In this document: piece by piece, positions 8,619-16,319 of the stretch
Numbering within the stretch: position 1 is the first letter of the stretch
How the letters are laid out: each line of letters opens with the position of its first letter
DNA from: CBDEGU01 sp965238045
GTDB taxonomy: Bacteria > Acidobacteriota > Terriglobia > Bryobacterales > UBA6623
DNA: 64,000 nucleotides
Assembly: GCA_965238045.1 (NCBI GenBank)
Contig: CBDEGU010000012.1
Span: 1,736,001 to 1,800,000, forward strand
Direction: 5' to 3'
The notes under the pieces: model-generated
Told to the model about the DNA's origin: nothing
The model's input: only the letters and a program-made list of their open reading frames with translations
Databases searched by the model: none
Made by a program: the position numbers and the translations under genes

Positions 8619-8738
8619 GGTATTGTCAAGTTAACTGGCTGCCGAGGGACCAAGCCACCATTTCGAGTACTCAGGCGCGATCTCGCTGCCCATATCTTGG
8701 GGCTGTCTCAGCCCGTCATGCGTTAACTTGACAATGCC
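8619..8738 (+). mobile_element. 120-bp MITE-like element, copy 1
   Basis: This copy starts GGTATTGTCAAGTTAAC and ends GTTAACTTGACAATGCC, the termini of the IS6-like element at 5205-6000. The interior is non-coding and nearly identical to copies 2 and 3, with a small hairpin (GGGCTGTCTCAGCCC) near one end and the palindrome GAGTACTC. It lies ~95 bp upstream of the DapA-family start. No matching target duplication is seen. It is probably a non-autonomous relative of the IS6-like element. Confidence 0.85.
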
Positions 8739-9012
8739 CTCGATGACGTTCGTCTTCGTAACGACACTCGGTATGTGGTATTCGTCCGTCTACTACTATC
8801 TTCACACGGTAGTGAGAACCGTTCAGTGCCACCTTCTAGACTCGTCTGTGTCCGCGTCAAGCGGGTGGCACTTGGGCTGAACGAACAAAGCGTCCCAACG
8901 CATCTCGTGGTGTCAATATTCTCGGTGGGCATTGAAGGGCCCGCGCTACCTCGAATTGTCCTGGTTCAGCTGGAAATGGAATGTTGCGCCGCTCTCATAG
9001 TGGAGAGAACAA
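8739..9012. other. non-coding stretch before the IS3 orfA
   Basis: No gene is recognised. GTGCCACC near 8827 and GGTGGCAC near 8864 form an inverted pair, which could be part of an old element end. Confidence 0.35.
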
Positions 9013-9321
9013 ATGGCGAAACAGCGCAAGCACTACACAGCAGACGAGAAAGTGTCCATTCTTCTGCGCCACTTGCTGGAGCATGTTCCCGTGTCCAAGC
9101 TGTGCGACGAACGGAGCCTTCAGCCGACGGTCTTCTATCGCTGGCAGAAAGAATTCTTTGAGAACGGCGCGGCTGCATTCGGCCGCCAAACCCGCTCTGA
9201 CAAGGCCCCGGAGCGCCGGCAGATCGCAGCCCTGGAACGGAAGCTTCAGCGGAGGAATGAGATCCTAGCCGAGCTGATGGACGAGCACCTTACCCTGAGA
9301 ACCAGCATGGCGAGCCCTTGA
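9013..9321 (+). pseudogene. IS3-type OrfA transposase protein without OrfB
   Basis: A 102-residue DNA-binding protein: helix-turn-helix (KVSILLRHLLEHVPVSKLCDE, FYRWQKEFFENGAAAF) followed by a leucine-rich coiled coil (IAALERKLQRRNEILAELMDEH). It begins with GGAGAG before the ATG. This is a normal OrfA of one IS3-like group, but no OrfB (DDE) reading frame follows; after 9321 the sequence is unrelated until the next MITE-like copy. It is an orphan, probably functionless for transposition. Confidence 0.8.
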
Positions 9322-9494
9322 ATCGGACCATGATACCATCGGATCGATAGACCCCCATGCCTGAGAAAATCCCCGCCCGAAGGGCGGAATGACTACCTTA
9401 CTCAGAGCGGCCTTTCTCCATTTCCGGCTGAACCAGGACACGATGAGATATCCGCATTCCAGTATTCTATCAACTCGTCGAAGGGCATTGTCAA
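9322..9494. other. spacer with partial MITE end
   Basis: Mostly featureless. CCGCCCGAAGGGCGG near 9374-9388 is a short hairpin. At 9484-9494 the 11 bases GGCATTGTCAA are an extra partial copy of the element end directly before MITE-like copy 2. Confidence 0.5.
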
Positions 9495-9614
9495 GGCATT
9501 GTGAAGTTAACGCATGACGGGCTGAGACAGCCCCAAGATAGGGGCAGCGAGATCGCGCCTGAGTACTCGATATGGTGGCTTGGTCCCTCGGAAATCAGTT
9601 AACTTGACAATACC
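9495..9614 (-). mobile_element. 120-bp MITE-like element, copy 2 (inverted)
   Basis: Same 120-bp length and interior as copies 1 and 3 but in the opposite direction. It starts GGCATTGTGAAGTTAAC and ends GTTAACTTGACAATACC. It has replaced the 5-prime part of an integrase-type transposase gene whose frame starts immediately after it. Confidence 0.85.
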
Positions 9615-9615
9615 G

Positions 9616-10053
9616 TTGAACAAGCTGCTGGTGAGCGAGTTCACCAGGTCGCGGGCGCATCGCACGACCGACAATGCCCTGGTCGAGGGCAAGAATGGGG
9701 CGGTGGTGCGCAAGCACATCGGACACGAGCCGATCGGAGCCGAGCATGCCGGAGAGTTCCAGCGTTTCTACATGGCCGAGTTCCGTCCCTATTTGAACTA
9801 CCATCGCCCTTGCGGATTCGCCACCGTGGAGGTGGGCGACAACGGCAAGCGGCAGCGCCGCTATCGGCTCGAAGACTACCGCACGCCCTACGAAAAGCTG
9901 CTTTCGCTCCACCATTGGGAAAGCTACTTGAAGCTGGGCGTTACGGCAGCTTTTCTCAAGCAACAAGCAGGCCGGATGAGCGATATCGAGTCTGCGCTGC
10001 GGATGCAACAACGCAAGAGAAAACTGCTGGCCGACAGCCGGTCGCGGTGGTAA
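9616..10053 (+). pseudogene. integrase-core transposase, C-terminal fragment
   Basis: The frame begins at the MITE-like boundary with NKLLVSEFTRSRAHRTTDN and continues ALVEGKNGAVVRKHIGH, PYLNYHRPCGFATVEV and YRTPYEKLLSLHHWE, ending at 10053. These blocks match the C-terminal half of a common rve-type (retroviral integrase fold) transposase family, with the catalytic Glu probably in ALVEGKN. The N-terminal half with the two catalytic Asp residues is missing. No start codon or ribosome site of its own is seen. Confidence 0.75.
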
Positions 10054-10289
10054 GACAGCCCCCCGAGGCTGGCCTGCCGGCCCGGGATGGTTCCGTGTTG
10101 GGAGGGGGAGAGGGAAGCTCGATGAGTTTCCTTGCGCGGAGCACGACCCGGCTGAGCTTCCCCCTCCCCCTGATCACCCCTCCACCCTCGCAACCCCTGC
10201 GCCTGTACCCCCTAGAAAGGAGATCGCTGCCCAACCCCGTGCCCTTACCCACCCAGATCCCTTTCAGGATCATTCTTGGATTGGAAAAT
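10054..10289. other. remnant 3-prime region of the integrase element
   Basis: Non-coding. It contains an imperfect long inverted repeat of G-rich (GGGAGGGGGAGAGGGAAGCTC-like, ~10098) and complementary C-rich (GAGCTTCCCCCTCCCCC, ~10154) blocks. It is probably the tail of the interrupted integrase element. Confidence 0.4.
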
Positions 10290-10409
10290 GCTATTGTCAA
10301 GTTAACTGATTTCCGAGGGACCAAGCCACCATATCGAGTACTCAGGCGCCATCTCGCTGCCCCTATCTTGGGGCTGTCTCAGCCCGTCATGCGTTAACTT
10401 GACAATGCC
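10290..10409 (+). mobile_element. 120-bp MITE-like element, copy 3
   Basis: Same orientation and almost the same sequence as copy 1; termini GCTATTGTCAAGTTAAC and GTTAACTTGACAATGCC. Its right end abuts the D-aminoacylase gene, and the ACAATGCCT at the end supplies a possible in-frame ATG (10405). Copies 2 and 3 form an inverted pair around the integrase fragment, so the unit could behave as a composite element. Confidence 0.85.
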
Positions 10410-10410
10410 T

Positions 10411-11997
10411 ATGACTGATACCTCTAGTATCGGCATTCGATCCGCGGTGCCACACCGTCCATTGATATTGGTGAATGGCACTGTTGTTGACGGTACTGGT
10501 GGGGAGCCCAGAAAAGCGAACGTGCTCTTGAAGGAGAAATCAATTGAGGACGTCGGCGCAATCAGCCCGGCCCCCGATTGGGAGACGATCGACTGTTCGG
10601 GTCTCCATATTGCGCCGGGATTCATCGACGTCCATAGCCACGGGGACCATGAGGTTTTCGAGCACCTCCCCAATAAAATCCTTCAAGGGGTGACGACAGA
10701 AATTGTCGGCAACTGCGGTTTCTCGCTCTTTCCTGCCCGCCCCAATCCGACCGGCGAACGGTTGACCGGAGAACTCTTTGACGGGGACCCGACCGATGGC
10801 ATGGCGAATGCCGCTGCTTATTTCTCCGCGCTGGAAGAGAAGGGCAGCCGCGTAAACGTCGCCGCGCTGACGGGGCATAGCGCTCTCCGTGTATTCGTCA
10901 TGAAGGCGCGCCGGGAAGCGGGAGAGCGGGAACTGAGCCAGATGGAAGAGGCTCTTGCAAGCTGTCTGAGCTCGGGTTCGATCGGTCTGTCAACCGGACT
11001 GAACTGTATCCCGAGCGCCTTCGCGGACCGCCACGAACTGGTGCGACTCTGCCGCGTCGTGAGGAGACATGATGCCTTCTACACCAGTCACCTAAGGGAC
11101 TACAAGTTCAAGGTCGTGGAGGCTGTGGATGAGGCTCTCGATCTGGGCAGAGCCACGGGCGTTCCCGTACAACTCTCGCATCTTCAGGTGGTTGGACAGA
11201 AAAACTGGGGCAAGCTGGATCTCGTTCTGGAGCATGTTGGGCGCGCTGTGGAGGAGGGCGTGGATGTCGCTATGGATGCCTATCCCTATCTGGCGGGCTC
11301 TTGTTTATTGACCCAGCTTTTGCCGTCATGGTCCCTGGAGGGTGGAATCCCGAGTCTGCTGCAGCGTTTGTCGGCAGCCGCTGACTGCGACCGTATCGCT
11401 ATGGAGACGGATGACAACATGGCGAATACGTGGGATGACATTGTGATCTGTAAGGCCGGGCCTGACGGGGCTGAAGCGGTTGCCGGCAAGTCGGTAGCCC
11501 GGATCGCCGCTGAGCTCGACCGCGGGGCGGCGCAGGTCGCTCTCGACTTGTTGCGGGAGTACTCGGGCGATGTCCGCATCATTTCCTTCAACAACAATGA
11601 AGACAACCTCAGGAGTGTGATCACGCACGAGTTGACTCTGGTTATCACCGATGGGCTCGTGACGGAAGGTATCTCGCACCCGCGCACCTTCGGGACCTAC
11701 CCCAAGTTTCTGGGAGAGTACGTCCGCGAAAAGAAGTGGATGTCGCTGGAGGAAGCTGTCGTCAAGACAAGCGCCTTGGCCGCACAGCGTTTTGGGCTAC
11801 ACAGGCGAGGCACGATCAAGCCGCGGAACTTCGCGGACCTCGTTGTTTTCGACGCCGACAGAATTGGTACGGCGTCGGATTACGAGCATCCCCAGCGCGA
11901 TCCGGAAGGAATTCACCACGTCTTGGTCAACGGCCGACTCGTTGTCCGAGACGGAATGCTGACACCCGAGTTAGCAGGCACAGCCCTTCGGCATTGA
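10411..11997 (+). CDS. N-acyl-D-amino-acid deacylase (D-aminoacylase) family
   Basis: A ~528-residue amidohydrolase-fold enzyme expected to remove the acyl group from N-acyl-D-amino acids. It shows the N-terminal beta strand ILVNGTVVDGTG, GFIDVHSHGDH (metal-binding), NCGFSLFP, ALTGHSALR, YTSHLRDYKFKVVEA, SHLQVVG and the C-terminal DLVVFDADRIGTASDYEHP segment typical of D-aminoacylases. The frame also opens at TTG 10399 and ATG 10405 inside the MITE-like element. ATG 10411 is the first outside it, but no ribosome site precedes it, so the original leader was probably lost. The enzyme body is complete. Confidence 0.85.
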   Translation: MTDTSSIGIRSAVPHRPLILVNGTVVDGTGGEPRKANVLLKEKSIEDVGAISPAPDWETIDCSGLHIAPGFIDVHSHGDHEVFEHLPNKILQGVTTEIVGNCGFSLFPARPNPTGERLTGELFDGDPTDGMANAAAYFSALEEKGSRVNVAALTGHSALRVFVMKARREAGERELSQMEEALASCLSSGSIGLSTGLNCIPSAFADRHELVRLCRVVRRHDAFYTSHLRDYKFKVVEAVDEALDLGRATGVPVQLSHLQVVGQKNWGKLDLVLEHVGRAVEEGVDVAMDAYPYLAGSCLLTQLLPSWSLEGGIPSLLQRLSAAADCDRIAMETDDNMANTWDDIVICKAGPDGAEAVAGKSVARIAAELDRGAAQVALDLLREYSGDVRIISFNNNEDNLRSVITHELTLVITDGLVTEGISHPRTFGTYPKFLGEYVREKKWMSLEEAVVKTSALAAQRFGLHRRGTIKPRNFADLVVFDADRIGTASDYEHPQRDPEGIHHVLVNGRLVVRDGMLTPELAGTALRH

Positions 11998-12143
11998 GGC
12001 GCCGTGATGGTTGCATCAGTCAAGTAGTTTGAGGCGAACGTAGGCGATTCCCTTTTTTCTCTGTTTTCTTGCGCGGCCGAAGGCAGGCGAAAACGTCTGA
12101 GCGAGCCTTGTCCCTACCGTAAATTCCGCCACGTTGAAAACAT

Positions 12144-12178
12144 GGCATTGGTGCATGAATCGGCGCCGGCTCCCACGC
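12144..12178 (+). mobile_element. IS5-like fragment A, left end
   Basis: The string GGCATTGGTGCATGAATCG followed by GGCTCCCACG recurs with few changes at 14279-14311, in front of fragment B. The IS630 element at 12179 separates this end from the rest of fragment A (13301-13598). It is therefore one older IS5-like copy split by a later insertion. Confidence 0.75.
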
Positions 12179-13300
12179 TAGTACTTACTATCATAAATAG
12201 ACGTACGTGTGTTAGGATAGGGCATGGCAAAGAAAGCCACGCCTGTCCGGTTGAGTGGTGACGAGAAGCAGACGCTGCAGCGTTGGCGAGGGGCCCAGAA
12301 GACCGAACAACGTGTCGCCGAAAGAGTTCGCATCATCCTGTTGGCGGCCCAAGGAAGGTCGAACCTGGAGATCGCGGCAGAGTTGGGAACTCGACCGGCA
12401 CGGGTGTCGAAGTGGCGCACGCGCTTTGCCCGCCAGCGTCTCGCCGGCTTGGTCGACCAAGCGCGACCCGGCAAGCCGCGCCAATACGACGCCGAGACCG
12501 AGAAACGCATTCTCAAGAAGCTCGATGAATCGCCGCCTTCCGGACACGCCACTTGGACCGGCCAACTCCTCGCCCAAGCGCTCGGCGATGTCAGCGCTCA
12601 ACAAGTTTGGCGCGTGCTCGCTCGTCGCGGCATCTCGTTGCGTCGGCGGCGCAGCTGGTGTGTGTCGACCGGCCCGGAGTTTGCCCGCAAAGCGGCCGAC
12701 ATCGTCGGGCTGTATCTGAACCCTCCCCACAACGCTGTCGTTCTGGCGGTGGACGAGAAACCTCACATTCAGGCACTCGAGCGGGCCCAAGGCTGGCTGC
12801 GGCTGCCCGACGGCAAGGCGCTGACCGGCTTTTCGCACGGCGACAAGCGCCACGGCACGACGACCCTGTTTGCGGCCTTGGAGGTAGCCACCGGCCAGGT
12901 CACCGCCGGCCATTACCGGCGTCGTAGGCGGCGAGATTTCCTCGACTTCATGAATCAAATCGTCGGCCTGTACGAAGGGTTGGAGTTGCACATCATACTG
13001 GACAATCTCAACACCCACAAACCGAAACGCGATCGCTGGCTCCAGCGCCATCCCAACGTGCACTTCCACTACACGCCGACCTACACATCGTGGCTGAATC
13101 AGATCGAGGTTTGGTTCAGCATCCTGAGCCGCCGGGCCTTGCAGGGCGCCAGCTTCACCTCGCCCTACGAGGTTCGCGAGGCCATCGATCGGTTCATCGA
13201 AGCGTACAACCAGAACGCCGCCCCGTTCGAATGGACCAAGGCTGACGTCAAGCAGCGACCGTTCGTTCAATCATACGTCGACTTATGATACTAAGTACTA
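12179..13300. mobile_element. IS630-family insertion sequence, copy B
   Basis: The element is bounded by TA at 12179-12180 and 13299-13300, with inverted ends TAGTACTTACTATCATAA and, from the right, TAGTACTTAGTATCATAA. It sits in the leader of an IS5-like fragment. The transposase inside is intact, so the element may be active. Confidence 0.92.
12224..13288 (+). CDS. IS630-family transposase (copy B)
   Basis: An intact 354-residue transposase with N-terminal helix-turn-helix (GRSNLEIAAELGTRPARVSKW) and the DDE triad in VLAVDEKPHIQAL, HIILDNLNTHKPK and SWLNQIEVWFSIL. AGGATAGGGC precedes the ATG. Its length and motifs are normal for the family, and both ends of the element are present. Confidence 0.93.
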   Translation: MAKKATPVRLSGDEKQTLQRWRGAQKTEQRVAERVRIILLAAQGRSNLEIAAELGTRPARVSKWRTRFARQRLAGLVDQARPGKPRQYDAETEKRILKKLDESPPSGHATWTGQLLAQALGDVSAQQVWRVLARRGISLRRRRSWCVSTGPEFARKAADIVGLYLNPPHNAVVLAVDEKPHIQALERAQGWLRLPDGKALTGFSHGDKRHGTTTLFAALEVATGQVTAGHYRRRRRRDFLDFMNQIVGLYEGLELHIILDNLNTHKPKRDRWLQRHPNVHFHYTPTYTSWLNQIEVWFSILSRRALQGASFTSPYEVREAIDRFIEAYNQNAAPFEWTKADVKQRPFVQSYVDL

Positions 13301-13598
13301 GCATCGGCTTGGGGGACCGATCCATCATGGGGATCGAGGGGGCGAGGTCATGGCCGCATGGAAGTCGAGCCGAGTCAACCGCAAGTACAAGACGAAATAC
13401 AGAATCCGGAACTGGGGGAGTACGAGCTTGGCCTCAGGGGCCGCGGCGACGTCACGATCTGGCTGAGCGAGCAGGCAATCGCCGCGTGGACACCACCACC
13501 ACCGAAGAACGGTCTCCGCGGAGGCCAGCGGCGGTACTCGAACCTCGCGATCTTGACCGCGTTGACCCTGCGGCTCGTCTTCCGCCTGCCGTTTTGCC
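13301..13598 (+). pseudogene. IS5-like transposase fragment A (frameshifted, truncated)
   Basis: From ATG 13350 the frame reads MAAWKSSRVNRKYKTKYRI, then after a one-base deletion near 13412 continues in another frame as EYELGLRGRGDVTIWLSE, NGLRGGQRRYSNLAILTAL and TLRLVFRLPF. It stops matching at ~13598, where a symporter tail begins on the other strand. This is the N-terminal quarter of an IS5-type transposase. It pairs with fragment B at 14279, at roughly 85 percent identity by eye. Confidence 0.75.
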
Positions 13599-13604
13599 AT
13601 GCCC

Positions 13605-14278
13605 TTAATTCCCCTCAGCCAATTGCGCCAGCGGCGGTCTTGCTTTCGGGCCGACCGGCAAATAGCTGGCGAGCACTCCGGCCGTGGCGCCGGCCACGAG
13701 CGAAGTGGGCATGATCCAGAGAAACGAGGGACCCGGCTCGCCGGTGAAAAGCTCCCAGAAGGCAATCGTCACCGCGACGGCGATGCCGCAGAGCACCCCC
13801 ACCCAGGCGCCGAACGTGGTCGCCCGCGGAACGAACATCGCCAAGAAGAAAAGAACGAATAGCGGAGCGACCAGTAAGTTGACGACCCGGTTAATGACTT
13901 CCAGCAAGTTCCCAGGAACGATGCTGACGAAGAACGTCAGTCCCAGGACAGCGACGCCGACGAAAACCGAAATATATTTCGCCAGCCGCACATGCTCTTC
14001 GTCCTTGATTTTCCGCTTGCGGAAGCGGCCGATAAAATCCACCGTAATCACCGAACATGACGAGTTCACGCCCGACGACAAACTCGACATGGCCGTCGCC
14101 AGCAGGCCGGCGACCACCAGCCCGCTGATGCCGGCTGGCAGCCCGAAGACGATGAACCGCGGAAAGAGCTGATCGGCGTTGCCCTGGATCGTCTGGCCGT
14201 CGGGAATCATGTGCGGATTGGCCTGGAAATAGCCGAAGAGCGCAAGACCCAGCAGGGCAATGAACAGCATCATCACGC
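13605..14278 (-). pseudogene. sodium:solute symporter (SSS family), C-terminal fragment
   Basis: About 220 residues of a membrane transporter tail with at least five hydrophobic segments. Typical SSS blocks are visible: FIVFGLPAGISGLVVAGLLA, AMSSLSSGVNSSCSVITVDF and LARYI-like RLAKYISVFVGV. The 5-prime part is replaced by IS5-like fragment B at 14279, so there is no start codon of its own and it cannot make a working transporter. The stop codon at 13605 lies next to the truncated fragment A. Substrate unknown. Confidence 0.8.
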
Positions 14279-14687
14279 GGCATTGGTGCATGAATCGCCG
14301 TTGGCTCCCACGTAACCCTGGCTCGCGGTACCGATCCATCATGGATATCAAGGGGGCAACGTCATGGCCGCATCGAAGTCCAGCCGAGTCAACCGCAAGT
14401 ACAAGACGAAGTACAGAGTCCGCAACTGGAAGGAATACGAGCGTGGTCTCAGGAGTCGTGGCGACGTCACGATCTGGCTGAGCGAGGAGGCGATCGCGGC
14501 ATGGATACCACCCAAGAACGGTCTACGCGGCGGCCAGCGGCGCTACTCGAACCAGGCGATCTTGACGGCCTTGACCCTGCGGGTCGTCTTCAACCTGCCG
14601 CTTCGCCAGACTGAGGGTTTCCTGGACTCGCTGCTCAACTTGATGGGCCTCGACCTCGTTGTGTCCCAAAACTCGACCGTGGTCTAA
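14279..14687 (+). pseudogene. IS5-like transposase fragment B
   Basis: This fragment starts with the same GGCATTGGTGCATGAATCG end as fragment A and encodes from ATG 14364 a 107-residue N-terminal piece: KYRVRNWKEYERGLRSRGDV, TIWLSEEAIAAW, YSNQAILTALTLRVVF and LPLRQTEGFLDSLLNLMGL. It then breaks off at NSTVV, just before the catalytic domain would begin. Its frame is intact, unlike fragment A. It truncates the symporter gene. Confidence 0.8.
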
Positions 14688-14774
14688 ATGGCTTGCTGGC
14701 AACAAGTTGCAGTGGCCGGGCAATGAACGTCGAATTGGGCTCGTGGGACCGTCGCATGCTAGGTTTGTAGCTCC

Positions 14775-15851
14775 ATGCAACCTCTGGACCCGCTCCGGTT
14801 CTTGCTGATCAGCTTAGCTGGCTGGATCAATCAGCACCAACGCGACGTGATCGACTACCTGCAAGAAGAGAACCGCATTCTGCGCGATCAGCTGGGCAAC
14901 AAACGACTGCGGTTGACAGATGGCCAACGTCGGCGTCTGGCGGTGAAGGCCAAGAAGCTCGGGCGCAAGGTTCTCGCCGACTTGGACACGAAGTTCTCTC
15001 CAAATACCCTGCTTGGATGGCACCGCAAACTGGTCGCTCGCAAGTACGACGGTAGCCAACGTCGCAGTCCCGGACGACCTCGAGTGATGGAACAAATTCG
15101 AGAACTGATCGTGAAGTTCGCCGAGGAAAACGGTACTTGGGGTTACACGCGGATTCGAGGAGCCTTGGCCAATCTCGGTCATCGTGTGGGACGAAACACA
15201 ATCGCCAGAACGCTCAAAGACCACGGCATAGAGCCCGCGCCGGAGCGATGTAAGAAGACGAGTTGGAAGCAGTTTCTAGAGGCTCATTGGGAGGTTCTGG
15301 CCGCTGCGGACTTCTTCACCGTGGAGGTTTGGACTCCGACAGGTTTGGTTCGGGTTGTTGTGCTATTTGTGATCGAGCTGTCAACGCGGAGAGTCGAGAT
15401 CGCGGGAATCTCTACGCAACCCGACGGGGCATGGATGGCGCAGGTAGCCCGCAACTTGACTGACGTCGAGGACGGTTTTCTTGCCGACAAGAAATATCTG
15501 ATTCACGATCGCGATCCGTTGTTTACGAAGGAGTTTCTCGAAACCCTCGCCGCCGTTGATGTGAAGTCGGTTCGCCTGCCGGCGCGATCGCCGAACTTGA
15601 ACGCCTACGCCGAGCGTTTCGTACGAACGATCAAGGAATCCTGCCTGAACCGCATGATCTTCTTCGGCGAGCGCTCGCTGCGTCACGCGATCAAAGAGTT
15701 CGTTCTCCACTACCACCACGAGCGGAACCATCAGGGCTTGGACAACCGCCTGATCGTTCCGCCGTCTCGGTGCACTAGCTTCCGCTCGCCCGTGCGACGC
15801 CGCGAACGGCTTGGCGGACTGCTCAATTACTACTACCGTCAGGCCGCGTGA
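14775..15851 (+). CDS. integrase-core transposase
   Basis: A 358-residue rve-fold transposase. It has an N-terminal helical region with INQHQRDVIDYLQEENRILR, a helix-turn-helix-like segment (GTWGYTRIRGALANLGHRV), and a catalytic core with Asp in AADFFTVEVW, Asp in LIHDRDPLFT and Glu in SPNLNAYAERFVRTIKE. The frame is complete. This family is frequent in Acidobacteria and Planctomycetes genomes. I could not identify the ends of the element, so its exact IS family and mobility are left open. Confidence 0.85.
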   Translation: MQPLDPLRFLLISLAGWINQHQRDVIDYLQEENRILRDQLGNKRLRLTDGQRRRLAVKAKKLGRKVLADLDTKFSPNTLLGWHRKLVARKYDGSQRRSPGRPRVMEQIRELIVKFAEENGTWGYTRIRGALANLGHRVGRNTIARTLKDHGIEPAPERCKKTSWKQFLEAHWEVLAAADFFTVEVWTPTGLVRVVVLFVIELSTRRVEIAGISTQPDGAWMAQVARNLTDVEDGFLADKKYLIHDRDPLFTKEFLETLAAVDVKSVRLPARSPNLNAYAERFVRTIKESCLNRMIFFGERSLRHAIKEFVLHYHHERNHQGLDNRLIVPPSRCTSFRSPVRRRERLGGLLNYYYRQAA

Positions 15852-16042
15852 TCTCGGCGCGCTCGGACTCCCCACGCTTTCGCACCGCGAGACGGCCGAA
15901 GCAGACGTGCGTTCGCTGGTGGCTGAAGGATGCCGTCAACGCCGCCACCAGCCCGACCACGCACCGACCCGCCGACAGCGGGAGCCTCGAATCGACGCCT
16001 ATCTCCCTCCGTAATCGGCCGATCGTGTTTTGGCACAGTACG
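15852..16042. other. spacer after the integrase-core transposase
   Basis: No gene is recognised. It may contain the right end of the integrase-core element; no repeat pair could be matched by eye. Confidence 0.35.
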
Positions 16043-16296
16043 GGGTACGCATCAAGGAGCCGTCAGCCACGAGCATCCGACTCCTACCTCGACGAATTCA
16101 CCTTCCGCTTCAACCGCCGCAAGTCCAGAAGTCGAGGCAAGCTCTTCTACCGCCTGGAACTTCCTGCCAGCAGGCCGTCGCCGTCCAACCGGTGCCCTAC
16201 AAGTCGCTGGTCGGAGGCACCGCAACACATGCTACGGACAACCACAACATGTAGGGGCTGGATTTCAAAATACCTGAGTCAAGTGAATACCCACGC
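16043..16296 (+). pseudogene. IS1595-family 3-prime remnant
   Basis: This region is nearly identical to the last ~240 bases of the complete IS1595 element at 19985-21021, from GGGTACGCATCAAGGAGCC through the element end ACCTGAGTCAAGTGAATACCC. Small indels break the reading frame. It ends 24 bases before the GH127 start, so the insertion may have removed that gene's promoter. It is either the remains of a full element or a one-ended rearrangement. Confidence 0.85.
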
Positions 16297-16319
16297 CCTA
16301 GATCGAAAAAGAGTCAAAT

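Noticed and set aside
9374..9388. CCGCCCGAAGGGCGG as a terminator
   Set aside because: There is no T-run and no gene that clearly ends before it.
8619..10409. The three 120-bp repeats as a CRISPR array
   Set aside because: They are far apart, occur in both orientations, have inverted-repeat ends and enclose transposase fragments; no regular spacers and no cas genes are present.
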